Shown here: one piece after another, positions 51,335-60,327 of the stretch
How the letters are laid out: every line of letters starts with the position of its first letter
Numbering within the stretch: the first letter of the stretch is position 1
Assembly: GCF_900129425.1 (NCBI RefSeq)
Contig: NZ_LT670817.1
Span: forward strand, 6,076,001-6,140,000
Direction of reading: 5' to 3'
DNA from: Bradyrhizobium erythrophlei
Lineage (GTDB): Bacteria; Pseudomonadota; Alphaproteobacteria; Rhizobiales; Xanthobacteraceae
DNA: 64,000 nt
The notes under the pieces: model-generated
Told to the model about the DNA's origin: nothing
Database searches by the model: none
What the model saw: the letters and a program-made list of their open reading frames with translations, nothing else
Position numbers and translations under genes: made by a program

Positions 51335-51503
51335 CAATCGGCCTGGAAACGCCCCACCACCAACGCCGACGGGCACGCTTGGCGGTGACGTCAAGGCGCC
51401 GATGCCGAATCCTGCGAATTCTCGCGGCGCGGTGCTGCTGACGCGCAGCATGCAGCAGGGACCACGACAGGCAATGATAGCGCGACCATGACATCATTTT
51501 CAT
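51321..51503 (-). CDS. Possible small basic peptide (60 aa)
   Basis: ATG at 51503 with GGAGGG 5 nt upstream, a strong binding site. The 60-residue product starts MKMMSWSRYHCLSWSLLHAA and turns into a very Arg-rich tail (RIRRIRHRRLDVTAKRARRR). No family, signal or membrane segment; base composition and arginine content could also mean a chance frame. It lies between the two direct repeat copies. Confidence 0.3.
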   Translation of the reverse strand: MKMMSWSRYHCLSWSLLHAARQQHRAARIRRIRHRRLDVTAKRARRRWWWGVSRPIVSNS

Positions 51504-51550
51504 CGAACCCTCCATCTCCGCGAGGATTGGTGGGTCGCAACCGATGTGCC

Positions 51551-51580
51551 GTTCAAAACACATTGGTTACAGATTGGAAC
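51551..51580. repeat. Diverged direct repeat, copy 2
   Basis: About 30 bp with the same core GGTTAC..ATTGGAA as 51305-51334, 246 bp away. It lies 160 bp upstream of the His-rich exported protein gene. The rest of the 459 bp intergenic region (51282-51740) holds only the possible 60 aa peptide. Confidence 0.5.
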
Positions 51581-51740
51581 GCACACGCATGCCGGACATC
51601 AACGGCACATGCGAGCGATGCTATCGCGTAAACGTAGTCGCAAAAAATGCCAACGCCTGTTCATCGGCATTAAACATGGGTAATGCACCGAACCGATCTG
51701 GCCGTGCCTGCCTCCAACCAGGTGTTAGGAGGTGAATAAC

Positions 51741-52085
51741 ATGAAACTTGTTTCTGCATTTGTTGGCCTTACCGCGCTGGGCGGCGTTGCACTCTCTACC
51801 CCGGCGTCTGCGATGCCTGTCACCATTCCGGGTCAGGCCTCGCAAGCTTTCAACGTTCGGCAGATCGCTTACGTTTGCAACGAATGGGGCCATTGTTGGC
51901 ACCGGCCGAGCTACGGTGACGGTTATTTCCAGCCGCATTACGATGGTGGTTGGGGTTGGCACCGCGGCTGGGGATACGGTTGGCATCACTGGCATCGCTG
52001 GCATCCCGGCTGGAGGTCTGGTTGGCATCATTGGCACCACTGGCACCACGGCTGGGGGTACTGGCATCACTGGCATCAGTGGTAA
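51741..52085 (+). CDS. Exported Trp/His/Gly-rich repeat protein (114 aa)
   Basis: ATG at 51741 with AGGAGGTGA 5 nt upstream. A signal peptide (KLVSAFVGLTALGGVALSTP) precedes a mature chain with CNEWGHCWHRPSYGDGY and then a tail built of W-H-x-W repeats (GWHHWHRWHPGWRSGWHHWH). The dense His/Trp content suggests metal or haem binding, or a structural coat role; the function is unknown. A strong terminator follows 8 bp downstream. Confidence 0.75.
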   Translation: MKLVSAFVGLTALGGVALSTPASAMPVTIPGQASQAFNVRQIAYVCNEWGHCWHRPSYGDGYFQPHYDGGWGWHRGWGYGWHHWHRWHPGWRSGWHHWHHWHHGWGYWHHWHQW

Positions 52086-52092
52086 TCCGGAA

Positions 52093-52119
52093 GAAAGGGG
52101 CTTCGGCCCCTTTCTTTTT
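52093..52119 (+). terminator. Terminator after the Trp/His-rich gene
   Basis: Stem GAAAGGGGC / GCCCCTTTC with loop TTCG, followed by TTTTT. Confidence 0.85.
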
Positions 52120-52301
52120 GCCAGCCGGCTCTCGTTATATGATGAATACAATCCTACAAAACGAGTTCGGCGCACGGCGCTTCGATCGTTCGAGCAGCTC
52201 CCCAGAGAATTGCATTGTTATTTTTCGGCGTCGATGGCGCCGACATCGCACCGATCCCATGTCGGTTTCCGGGGCTGAAACCAAAGACAGGGAAAAATAA
52301 G

Positions 52302-52592
52302 ATGAAACAGTTCTTGAAATTGACCGCCGCGCCGGCCACGACGCAGTTCGCGCTGGCGTTCGTCGCGATGGCGACGCCCGCGGCCGCAAGCTCGAACGAG
52401 TTCTGCCGCACCGACTCTTCGGGGATGCGAAGCTGCGGCTTTTCCACCATGGAGCAATGTCAGGCGATGTCCTCCGGTCGCGGCGGCTCCTGTACACGCG
52501 ATCCGTTTTTACCGACTGCCAGCGACGCTCTTGCCTATCAGCCGAAGCATTCCGGTTCAAAGGGCGCCAGGAAACCGGTTCAGAATCGATAA
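52302..52592 (+). CDS. DUF3551 family exported protein (96 aa)
   Basis: ATG at 52302 with AGGGAAAAATAAG upstream. A signal peptide (FALAFVAMATPAAASSNEF) precedes the DUF3551 core: RTDSSGMRSCGFSTMEQCQA, then MSSGRGGSCTRDPFLP, with the family's conserved cysteines. DUF3551 proteins are small periplasmic proteins of rhizobia with unknown function. Confidence 0.85.
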   Translation: MKQFLKLTAAPATTQFALAFVAMATPAAASSNEFCRTDSSGMRSCGFSTMEQCQAMSSGRGGSCTRDPFLPTASDALAYQPKHSGSKGARKPVQNR

Positions 52593-52631
52593 GGCGTACT
52601 ATCGCTTACAGAGAGCTAATCTTCGTCAGTT

Positions 52632-52663
52632 CGCGGCCTTTGAAGCCGAGTTCAAAGGCCGCG
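52632..52663. terminator. Inverted repeat between convergent genes
   Basis: Perfect 13 bp arms CGCGGCCTTTGAA / TTCAAAGGCCGCG with a 6 nt loop, but no T-run. It lies between the DUF3551 gene and the convergent gene at 52753, so a bidirectional terminator is likely. Confidence 0.5.
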
Positions 52664-52752
52664 ACAGTGCCGGTCGAGCGAGGCCATATCGACAGCGCGC
52701 CCGAGAACGGTCACCGGACCCGCGGTACCAGAACGATACCGCACTCCGCGGA

Positions 52753-53805
52753 TCACTGCTGCTTTTCCCAGAATGACAGCAGGCCCTGCGAGGCCGAACC
52801 TCCGATCACGCAGGGGATGCCGACTTCGACCTGCCCGAGCGCCGCTGCCGAGACGCAACCGAGCGCGACTGCGCCGACGCCGATCTGGCCCCAGAAGTCG
52901 AGATTCTGTCGGCTATCCGAGCCCTTGGTCTTGAGTTCATCGACGGCGGCGAGCGCATCCTTGCGCACCGCGCCAAGCTGCACCGTATCGGCTGCTTCGA
53001 TCACCTCGCCGAGCGGCGCCTTGATCGCCTCCGGCTGATTTGCCAGCTCGCTGTGGAGAAACTCGCGCAACCCTGCGTCACGGACGGCGTAGCTCGCCAG
53101 GGTGTATCGCGCCATGCTGCCGACCGTCAGCTTGTCGAGGGTGTCACGGCTCTTGGTCCAGGGCAGCATCTGCATGATGCGCAAAATCGGGAGGTGTGAG
53201 CCGGTCGCGAAATAATATCCCCACAACGTGTCCAGCAAATCCTGATTGCTGGCGAAGGTTTGCGCCATCTTCAGCTTCTTATCATCCTTGGCGAAAGGAT
53301 TGCGCGTGAAGACGACGCGCAGCTTGTCGAACATGCCGGGTTTTGCATCTTCCAGCGGAATGTTCGCCAGGGTCGGGAGCGTGCCGGCGAGATAGCTGTC
53401 GATCATCACCTGGCGTCCCGGCATCTTTGGGGCGACCTTGCGCAGCAGATTCTTCCAGTCGGGCAAGCCCGAATAGGCGATGGCGCGAACGATCACCCAT
53501 TCGTCCTCCGGCGCGACCGGAAAGAAACTGGTGACGAGTTGTTCGGCTTTGGCCGGGTTCGATCCGATCGCGCCGGCGATGAAGCCGAGATAGATGCCTG
53601 CATTCTCCGGCTCCTTGAAGCTTTGCGCGTGGAACAACACGCGCACGGCGGCCGGGACATGGACGTAATCAGGCTTGGCCCGGTAATTGTAGATCCATTG
53701 CTGGACCACGTTAAGCGACGCGCGCGGATCGATATCCGGCGTGACCGCGGCGTCCGCGGACTGCATCAGCAGAAACATGGTGATGAAGATTGCTGGGTAA
53801 CGCAT
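52753..53805 (-). CDS. Exported helical protein of unknown function (350 aa)
   Basis: A signal peptide (FITMFLLMQSADAA) precedes a soluble, mostly helical chain. Repeated short helical units (PENAGIYLGFIAGAIGSNPA, DEWVIVRAIAYSGLPDWKNL, LDTLWGYYFATGSHLPILRI) resemble TPR/Sel1-like or HEAT folds without clear consensus. The C-terminus has a hydrophobic stretch (GVGAVALGCVSAAALGQVEV) that may anchor it. No family recognised. It converges with the DUF3551 gene. Confidence 0.65.
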   Translation of the reverse strand: MRYPAIFITMFLLMQSADAAVTPDIDPRASLNVVQQWIYNYRAKPDYVHVPAAVRVLFHAQSFKEPENAGIYLGFIAGAIGSNPAKAEQLVTSFFPVAPEDEWVIVRAIAYSGLPDWKNLLRKVAPKMPGRQVMIDSYLAGTLPTLANIPLEDAKPGMFDKLRVVFTRNPFAKDDKKLKMAQTFASNQDLLDTLWGYYFATGSHLPILRIMQMLPWTKSRDTLDKLTVGSMARYTLASYAVRDAGLREFLHSELANQPEAIKAPLGEVIEAADTVQLGAVRKDALAAVDELKTKGSDSRQNLDFWGQIGVGAVALGCVSAAALGQVEVGIPCVIGGSASQGLLSFWEKQQ

Positions 53806-54027
53806 GTGATGGCTCCTGACGAGCGCTCTCGCATGCGACGGTCGCAGCGCGAGCGTTTCGGCCCTTTACGGCTAGTGAGGATTTGAAGCGGCTATACGAC
53901 GATTCTGGGAATGCGCGGTTCGGCGCCGCGTCGAAATTATGGCAACCCATTAGCGCTTAAGCCTGCAACTGACCTTACGTCAGACATTCTTTCGCCCCGC
54001 GCAGGCAATTCGATCCCAGCCGGTTAA

Positions 54028-56409
54028 ATGGCGGACAGGCGGGACGTGATCAAACAATGCAAGGCGCCGAGCCGGCGAAGTCGCCGGTTGCAGACAGCGA
54101 TCCTGTTGTTGGCCGCAGTGCTCGGGCTTCTTTCTACACCGGCTTTTGCGGTCGAGGCCGCGGCGCAGGTGCGCGAGACGATCGATGTGCAGGGCAATCG
54201 GCGCATCGACGCCGATACGGTACGTTCGTATTTCCATCCCGCTCGCGACGGACGGTTCGACGACGCTGCCCGCGATGCCGGGCTGAAGGCATTGCTGGCA
54301 ACCGGCCTGTTCGATGATGTCAAGATCGAGCGGACCGGCGAACGGCTGGTGGTGCATCTGCACGAGGCCCCCGTGCTCGATCGTGTGGCATTCGAGGGCA
54401 ACAAGAAAATACAGGATAAGGAGCTAACGGCCATCATCGAGTCCAAGCCGCGCGGTGCGCTGCAGCGCGCCGTGGTGCAGTCCGACGTCGGTCGCATCCT
54501 CGAAGCCTACCGCCATGCCGGACGCGATGATGTCAGCGTGTCGCCCAAGGTCATCGACCGCGGCAACGATCGGGTCGACCTCGTCTATGAAGTGACGGAG
54601 GGCGCCAAGACGCCGGTGCGGCAGATCAACTTCGTCGGCAACCAGGTTTTCAGCAAGCGGCAGCTCGCCGCTGTGATCAAGACCTCCGCGACCAACCTGT
54701 TGAGCTTCCTGACCGGCGGCGATGCCTACGATCCCGACCGCGTGGCCGACGATCGCGAGCAATTGCGGCTGTACTACCGGAGCAAGGGTTATGCCGACGC
54801 CAACGTGACGTCGGCCAAGGCCGAATACGATCCGGCCATCAAGGGATTTACCCTGACGTTTTCCATCGACGAAGGCCCGCTCTATCATTTCGGCGATGTC
54901 AACGTCGTCTGCAACGTACCGGGACTGGATTCCGAAAAACTTCGACGCCTGCTGGTGACGCGCTCCGGCGCAGTGTTCGACGGCAATGCGCTCGACAAGA
55001 CGGACGAAATTCTCGCGATCGAACTGTCGAAACTCGGCTTTCCCTTCGCCCAGGCCACGCCCCGCATCACGCGCGATGCCTCAGCAAAGCGCATCGACGT
55101 TTCATTCGTGATTGATCAGGGGCCGCGGACCTATGTCGAGCGCATCGACATCCACGGCAATACGCGCACTCGCGGTTACGTGATCCGGCGCGAATTCGAT
55201 ATCTCCGAAGGCGATGCCTATAACCAGAGCCTGATCGATCGCGCCGAACGGCGGCTCAAGAACCTGAACTATTTCAAGACCGTCAAAATCACGCGCAAGC
55301 CCGGATCGGTCGCGGATCGTGTCATTGTCGATGTCGAAGTGACCGAACAGTCGACCGGTGAATTCAACATCGCCGGCGGTTACTCGACGACCGACGGCCT
55401 GCTCGTCGAGGTCAAGCTGGGCGACAGCAATTTCCTCGGCAGCGGCGATTCGGTGAAATCCTCCGTGAGTTACGGCGAGTACTCGCGTGGGGTCGACCTT
55501 TCGGCTTCGGAGCCGTACTTCCTCGGCACGCGCGTTTCGGCGGGCATCGAGCTTTACGGCAAGCAGAATGACGCCAGCCCGTACCAGTCCTATGGCACCG
55601 ACGTCTACGGCGCGACGCTGCAGTTAGGCACACCGATAACCGAGCAGTTGGGCGTGCAGTACCACTACTCCCTATATGACCAGAACGTGACGCTGGATCC
55701 GGCGTCGCTGGTCGCGCCGCCGTCGCTGCCGATCCAGCAGGCGGCACTCGCCGGTCCGCAATTGGTGTCCGCGATCGGCGAAACCGTCACCTACAATACG
55801 CTCGACAATAACAAAAACCCGACCGACGGAATCAAATCGCAACTCACCCAGGATCTGGCTGGCCTCGGCGGCGACGTGAATTTCCTGCGCACGACCGAGG
55901 ACCTGCGCTACTACCACTCGATCAACGATGACGTGGTCAGCCTGGTTCGCGTGCAAGGTGGCTACATCACCGGCTGGGGCGGCCAGCAGGTGCCGTTGAT
56001 CAACAGCTTCTTCGGCGGCCCGACCTTGGTGCGCGGGTTTGCGCCCAACGGGTTCGGCCCGCGCGATCTCACCCCCGGCACGACCATGGATAATGTCGGC
56101 GGCACCATGTACTGGGCAAGCACCCTGGAATTGCAGAGCGCGATCCCCGGCGTGCCGCAGGAATACGGGCTGAAGGCAACCGCCTTTGTCGATTCCGGCA
56201 GCGTCTTCAACTACGGCGGGCCGACGACATTTCCAGGCTCCACGCAAACGATGCAGCTGGCCAATTCCAACATCGTACGATCCTCGGTCGGCGTGGGCCT
56301 GATCTGGGCCTCACCGTTCGGCGCGCTCAGCATCAACTACGCGATGCCGGTGACGAAGGCGCCCTACGACGTGACCCAGCCCTTCAGTTTTGGCGCGGGA
56401 CCGCTCTGA
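54028..56409 (+). CDS. BamA-family outer-membrane assembly protein (unlinked paralogue)
   Basis: A 793-residue protein: signal peptide (TAILLLAAVLGLLSTPAFA), five POTRA domains (about 45-410, e.g. RETIDVQGNRRIDADTVRSY and VRQINFVGNQVFSKRQLAAV), and a C-terminal 16-strand barrel with the conserved VRGFAPNGFGPR motif and an aromatic/hydrophobic end (FSFGAGPL). The housekeeping bamA of rhizobia lies with rseP, lpxD and fabZ; none is here, so this is probably a second copy or an Omp85 relative with its own substrates. Confidence 0.85.
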   Translation: MADRRDVIKQCKAPSRRSRRLQTAILLLAAVLGLLSTPAFAVEAAAQVRETIDVQGNRRIDADTVRSYFHPARDGRFDDAARDAGLKALLATGLFDDVKIERTGERLVVHLHEAPVLDRVAFEGNKKIQDKELTAIIESKPRGALQRAVVQSDVGRILEAYRHAGRDDVSVSPKVIDRGNDRVDLVYEVTEGAKTPVRQINFVGNQVFSKRQLAAVIKTSATNLLSFLTGGDAYDPDRVADDREQLRLYYRSKGYADANVTSAKAEYDPAIKGFTLTFSIDEGPLYHFGDVNVVCNVPGLDSEKLRRLLVTRSGAVFDGNALDKTDEILAIELSKLGFPFAQATPRITRDASAKRIDVSFVIDQGPRTYVERIDIHGNTRTRGYVIRREFDISEGDAYNQSLIDRAERRLKNLNYFKTVKITRKPGSVADRVIVDVEVTEQSTGEFNIAGGYSTTDGLLVEVKLGDSNFLGSGDSVKSSVSYGEYSRGVDLSASEPYFLGTRVSAGIELYGKQNDASPYQSYGTDVYGATLQLGTPITEQLGVQYHYSLYDQNVTLDPASLVAPPSLPIQQAALAGPQLVSAIGETVTYNTLDNNKNPTDGIKSQLTQDLAGLGGDVNFLRTTEDLRYYHSINDDVVSLVRVQGGYITGWGGQQVPLINSFFGGPTLVRGFAPNGFGPRDLTPGTTMDNVGGTMYWASTLELQSAIPGVPQEYGLKATAFVDSGSVFNYGGPTTFPGSTQTMQLANSNIVRSSVGVGLIWASPFGALSINYAMPVTKAPYDVTQPFSFGAGPL

Positions 56410-56648
56410 GCCGCCCGGCTTCGCCTGTCAGGCTCGGTCACCAGCAGCCCGCGCAATCAGCGGAATGATGTCGACACCGGTTCACTTCGTCCATCCTGGT
56501 GATTCTAGCGATCCCTGTTCATCTCGGATTTAGACGTTTCGGAAAGCCTTTGATAACCGTAAAAAAAGGAACTGCTTCCGCGTTCACTCTTCCGGGGAGC
56601 TTTATGCATATGAAGCACATGTGCGGACTTACCCAGGAGGATTGTACC

Positions 56649-57290
56649 GTGTCCGTTAAAGAGTTTCTCAGTCAGCGGGCTGTCAACATCAACGTTGGCG
56701 GGCAGTACACGCTTTCGAACTGGTTTGATCCGCAGGGAAAGCCGCGTAGCTTCGCGTGCCGGACCAGCCGCGTTTCGCCGTTCCGGATGATGGTCGTCGT
56801 ACCGGTGGTCGGCAAAGTCGGAGATCGCTTCACCTCTTACTTCGACGATTTCGGCAAACTCGACGGCCTCATCACTGACGTCGGTTCCGGCAGCGTCCTG
56901 CTCGAACTTGCCATGACGGAGTCCATGCGCGAGAAATTCGCGAGCAAGCTCACTTGGCTGGAAAAGAAGCAGAAAAATCCCAACATCCGCGACGGCCGGA
57001 AGCAGGCACGCGTCGTTCCGGCGAGCCAGCATTCGACTCTGACCTTCGCCGATGGCAGCACCCAGGGCTGCTTTGTGATCGACATGTCGGCGTCCGGTGC
57101 CGCTGTCTCGGCTGGCGTGCAGCCTCAGATCGGAATGCCGCTCGCCGTTGGGGCCTGCGTTGGTCGCGTGGTCAGACTTTTACCCGACGGCTTCGCGGTC
57201 AAATTCGTCGAACAACCGAAACCAAAAGACCTTGAGCGGCTAGTCGTGCGCCCCACGGGTCCGCGGTGCACCGGCGGTGCAGCGCCGTAG
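56649..57290 (+). CDS. PilZ domain protein (213 aa)
   Basis: GTG start at 56649 with AGGAGG 8 nt upstream. The N-terminal part is unusual (SVKEFLSQRAVNINVGGQYT) and the C-terminal part is a PilZ domain, with RDGRKQARVVPASQ and STQGCFVIDMSASGAAVSAG matching the c-di-GMP-binding RxxxR and (D/N)xSxxG motifs. It probably senses c-di-GMP in the cytoplasm; the partner is unknown. The frame extends upstream to 56499, but the ribosome binding site favours 56649. Confidence 0.8.
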   Translation: MSVKEFLSQRAVNINVGGQYTLSNWFDPQGKPRSFACRTSRVSPFRMMVVVPVVGKVGDRFTSYFDDFGKLDGLITDVGSGSVLLELAMTESMREKFASKLTWLEKKQKNPNIRDGRKQARVVPASQHSTLTFADGSTQGCFVIDMSASGAAVSAGVQPQIGMPLAVGACVGRVVRLLPDGFAVKFVEQPKPKDLERLVVRPTGPRCTGGAAP

Positions 57291-57385
57291 GTCGTAACGG
57301 GTTGCGCACGCCAGCGATCCCGCGCCAGATGTGTTTTGTCACGCTCGTACCCCCGCCTGCCGGTCCCCCCACGAGGGTCGCGGGA

Positions 57386-57544
57386 TCAGGTGCGCCAGTT
57401 CTCGCCCTTGCCGTGCGAACGATGCTCCGGGGTATTCGGCGGCAGCGAAAGGCCACGAAAGAAACCCATCACGCCGAAGGCAATGAGACCCATGCCGAAC
57501 GCCAAACCAACACATTGCAAGACGCTGGGCAAGACGCTGGCCAT
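57386..57544 (-). CDS. Small membrane protein (52 aa)
   Basis: ATG at 57544 with GAGGAG 3 nt upstream. One hydrophobic segment (VGLAFGMGLIAFGVMGFFRG) and a short hydrophilic tail. No family recognised. Convergent with the PilZ gene. An in-frame start at 57703 would add 53 residues without family support. Confidence 0.5.
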   Translation of the reverse strand: MASVLPSVLQCVGLAFGMGLIAFGVMGFFRGLSLPPNTPEHRSHGKGENWRT

Positions 57545-57924
57545 CTGCTCCTCACCGTTTCCTGGAGATTGGTCGTGACAAGGCGCGGATCGGTTCACCG
57601 CCGGACCGGCGCATCGCCTCCTGCAATCCGGCGACTGCTGCTTGAGACCGATCCTGGTTGTGGTGGCGTCGACAAAGTAGGTCGATCTCGCACCCGTTTC
57701 CAAGATATTTGATGCTGTTTCCCAAGAAGCCGCGCGACGCCCGGAAAGACGGCTCTATATCGAGCCGGCATCGCGAGCCTTAACTCGCCACGGCGCCGTG
57801 AACTTAAAGGCCGGAGGCGCGACCAATGCATTACGCGCACCGGAGCACGGCGGCCTCAGCAAGGACGCGACGTCCCGGCAAGAACACTTCGCTCAAATTT
57901 TTTACGACAAGTTGAGGAAACCAG
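57545..57924. other. 380 bp intergenic region
   Basis: No supported gene, RNA or repeat. It holds the upstream region of the DUF3592 gene (GTTGAGGAAACC before its ATG) and of the minus-strand small gene. Confidence 0.4.
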
Positions 57925-58929
57925 ATGCTGGATGCCCGCCAATTGCTATGGACACAGATTGCCGCCGGCGTCTGCCTGCTGATTTTCGGCGGGTTGCTGT
58001 TCAATCTGCTTCGCTTGCGCGGCCAGATGCAGGCGGCCAGCAAATGGGACACGGCGGAAGGCATCATCGCCGCGTCCGAGGTCAAGCAACCATCCTCGCA
58101 CGTATCCGACGATTTGAACGACGCCAGTCCGGTCATCCGCTATCGCTATCGCGCCGGCGGCCAGGACCTCGAAAGCGACCAGATCAGGATCGGCGGCCAA
58201 CCGCTGACGACACGCGTGCTCGCCGGCAAGATGGTGGCTAGATATCCGGTTGGCTCACATGTCGACGTCTATATCGATCCGAACGATCCGAAAAAAGCAC
58301 TGCTGGAGCCGGCTCAGCAAGACAACCTCGCCGCTCAGCTTGCTTTCACGATCACGTTCGGTTTCGCTGCCGCGGTTCTGGTCGCGCATGCGATCGCGGG
58401 CCACGTGCTTTACACCGGCAACGGCGTTCCGCTGTTTGCCTTCGCGCTGCCGTTCCTCGCTATCCTTGCCGCTGTCTTCAGCGTTGTCTCCTTTGTGCGC
58501 GGGCGACGGCTGGCGAGCGCCAGCGCGGGATGGCCGACGGCCGCCGGCATCATCACAGCGTCAGGCGTGATCGAGGAGGAAATCGAGGACAAGAGCAACA
58601 CCGACAAGTCATTCATCCGCAAGATCCATCGCTATCAGGTCGATCTGCGCTACGCCTACCAGGTCGGCAAGCGCGACTTCATCGGCACGGCCGGGAATTG
58701 GGGATGGACGGGCATCTACGGCCTTCGTGAACTCGCGGAAGCCGCAGCCGGCCGCTATAGCCAGGGTCAGCCCGTCATCGTCTATTACGACCCCGCGCAG
58801 CCTGGCAACGCCGTGCTGGAGCCGGACACCCAGCAGGGCTCGCTGGCACCGCTGATCTTTGCTGCAATTGCTGCCGTGGTCGGCGGGGTTATCCTGGCGT
58901 TCTTCATCAGGATCGGTTTTAGCAATTAG
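57925..58929 (+). CDS. DUF3592 family membrane protein, two DUF3592 units (334 aa)
   Basis: Two DUF3592 units in tandem: the first has KWDTAEGIIAASEVKQPSS and VIRYRYRAGGQDLESDQIRI with DVYIDPNDPKKALLEP; the second has GWPTAAGIITASGVIEEEIE, DLRYAYQVGKRDFIG and VIVYYDPAQPGNAVLEP. Four hydrophobic segments (near 10-30, 135-160, 165-190 and 300-325) place the folded units on one side of the membrane. Function of the family is unknown. Confidence 0.85.
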   Translation: MLDARQLLWTQIAAGVCLLIFGGLLFNLLRLRGQMQAASKWDTAEGIIAASEVKQPSSHVSDDLNDASPVIRYRYRAGGQDLESDQIRIGGQPLTTRVLAGKMVARYPVGSHVDVYIDPNDPKKALLEPAQQDNLAAQLAFTITFGFAAAVLVAHAIAGHVLYTGNGVPLFAFALPFLAILAAVFSVVSFVRGRRLASASAGWPTAAGIITASGVIEEEIEDKSNTDKSFIRKIHRYQVDLRYAYQVGKRDFIGTAGNWGWTGIYGLRELAEAAAGRYSQGQPVIVYYDPAQPGNAVLEPDTQQGSLAPLIFAAIAAVVGGVILAFFIRIGFSN

Positions 58930-58986
58930 ACAAGCGCCGCGGCTGGTAGCCAGGCGCTGCTTTTGCGCCGGTCGCTTGCGGTCAAC

Positions 58987-59014
58987 GAAAACCCGCCGGA
59001 TGAAATCCGGCGGG
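58987..59014 (-). terminator. Terminator of the Flp pilin gene
   Basis: Read on the minus strand: stem CCCGCCGGAT / ATCCGGCGGG, loop TTC, followed by TTTTCG. Confidence 0.75.
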
Positions 59015-59063
59015 GGCCATGTCTCATGGAGTTTGAGATGCCCCCTGACAAGGAGACAGAAAC

Positions 59064-59228
59064 TTACTTCAACGAGCTATTGATCGAAGTGAACTGGTTG
59101 TTAAGGTTGCTGCCCAGGCCGTTCACCACCGCGATAATCGCGAGCGCGATTCCGGCTGCGATCAGACCGTATTCAATCGCGGTCGCGCCCGACTGATCGG
59201 ACAAGAACTTCAAAAAGCTGCGCTTCAA
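59064..59228 (-). CDS. Flp-family type IVb pilin (54 aa)
   Basis: The mature pilin core is clear: the cleavage motif and Glu5 in SGATAIEYGLIAAGIALAII, followed by a hydrophobic helix and a short polar tail (NGLGSNLNNQFTSINSSLK). Flp pilins form Tad pili for adhesion. TTG at 59228 has AGGAGG 5 nt upstream; an ATG at 59255 places that binding site inside the coding sequence, so the TTG is preferred. No tad/cpa genes are adjacent, so it is a lone pilin copy. Confidence 0.88.
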   Translation of the reverse strand: MKRSFLKFLSDQSGATAIEYGLIAAGIALAIIAVVNGLGSNLNNQFTSINSSLK

Positions 59229-59551
59229 ACCTGCCTCCTTTGGGTTGTCTTTCAATGGTTCAACACCGTAGAGACAAATCGTCTAAGGTTCAGTAAATAG
59301 CTCTATCTCAATTTTAGTTACAGTTTCATAGCCGGCGATTTGCCCTGCGCTCATTGCGCGTCATGCGCCGGAGTAGGCCATGACACCAACCCTTTGCTGG
59401 CGCGCCTGGGCGCGGCGCTATCGTTAGCGATCCAAGGTCCCACCTGGCAACCACCTGGAAGCACCGAACGAGGACAGAACCACAGCCGTGGGTTCGCCTG
59501 TCGCTCCAACTTTGCGCCAAGCAGAGCCTAGCTATTTTCAGAGCACGGCGC

Positions 59552-60121
59552 TTACCTTCTCTCCGTCGCAAACCGACTCTCCGTCGCAAACCCATAGATC
59601 AACGCCAGCCGGTCGAGGCACTCGCGAAATCGCCGCGCGAAATAGTCGATCCAGCGCTGGCCGCACAGCCCTCTCCGCTGCCCGATCTGCTCCATGGTCA
59701 TGCCGAGAACCAAGACCTCATGCACCAGCGCGGAGCCGTCGGCACCGAGTTCACGTTCGGCGCGGTTCAACCGTAGCACGGCCTTGCGCTGACGCTCAGT
59801 AATCGGCTCCCGCACCCGCCCGCCGTCGACATACTCCCGCGTCGGGTCGACCGCCTGCGGGCCGCGCTCGGCCTTCTCCCAATCGTCCTGAAACGCCCTC
59901 CCACCCTGATATTGCGCCTCGTCGATCTGGCGATGGCTGTGCAGCCGGCCCAGGGGATCGTTGCGGATCGAGCGCAGCGTGACGATCTTTTCTCCCGGCT
60001 CGAGTGCCAGCGGATCGTCGACTTCAACCGCCGCCACTTCCGCATTGCGCGGCAGATCCTGGGATCGGCGATCGTGAACCTTTACTGGTCTATGCGACTT
60101 GTTGCGTTTTGCCCGTGCCAC
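59552..60121 (-). CDS. DUF6456-like regulatory protein (189 aa)
   Basis: GTG start at 60121 with GGAG upstream, 3 nt after the stop of the frameshifted small gene. The C-terminal part (about 60-180) resembles DUF6456: DPLGRLHSHRQIDEAQYQGG, then RAFQDDWEKAERGPQ, ending RFRECLDRLALIYGFA. DUF6456 occurs in Rhizobiales regulators and phage-like loci. The last residues repeat (FATESRFATERR) because a 16 bp stretch is tandemly repeated there. Third gene of the minus-strand operon starting at the GcrA-like gene. Confidence 0.6.
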   Translation of the reverse strand: MARAKRNKSHRPVKVHDRRSQDLPRNAEVAAVEVDDPLALEPGEKIVTLRSIRNDPLGRLHSHRQIDEAQYQGGRAFQDDWEKAERGPQAVDPTREYVDGGRVREPITERQRKAVLRLNRAERELGADGSALVHEVLVLGMTMEQIGQRRGLCGQRWIDYFARRFRECLDRLALIYGFATESRFATERR

Positions 60122-60124
60122 CGT

Positions 60125-60327
60125 CTATTGCTCCGTTTGGTGATTGAATTCAGTGTTTGTCTCCGCCCGCTTGAGGGGCGACGCATCCGGCGCGGGTTTT
60201 TTGCCTGTTGGCACCGTCATTTCTTCGCGCAACAGTGCGGCCAGATCTTCCTTTCGGACCGAACCGGCCGGCTGCTCATCAGCGCGCGCAGATGCGCGAT
60301 GCGATGGCGACGCGCAAGCCGCTTCAT
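60125..60327 (-). pseudogene. Small gene with a 1-nt frameshift in the GcrA-like operon
   Basis: An ATG at 60327 overlaps the stop of the GcrA-like gene by 4 bp and starts MKRLARRHRIAHLRALM. A protein-like frame then continues one base out: EQPAGSVRKEDLAALLREEM to QTEQ and a stop at 60125, just before the next gene. Adding one G near 60275 (ATGAGCAG to ATGGAGCAG) joins them into 67 codons, and the total length of 203 bp fits exactly one missing base. It is either a broken gene or a sequence error. Confidence 0.65.
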
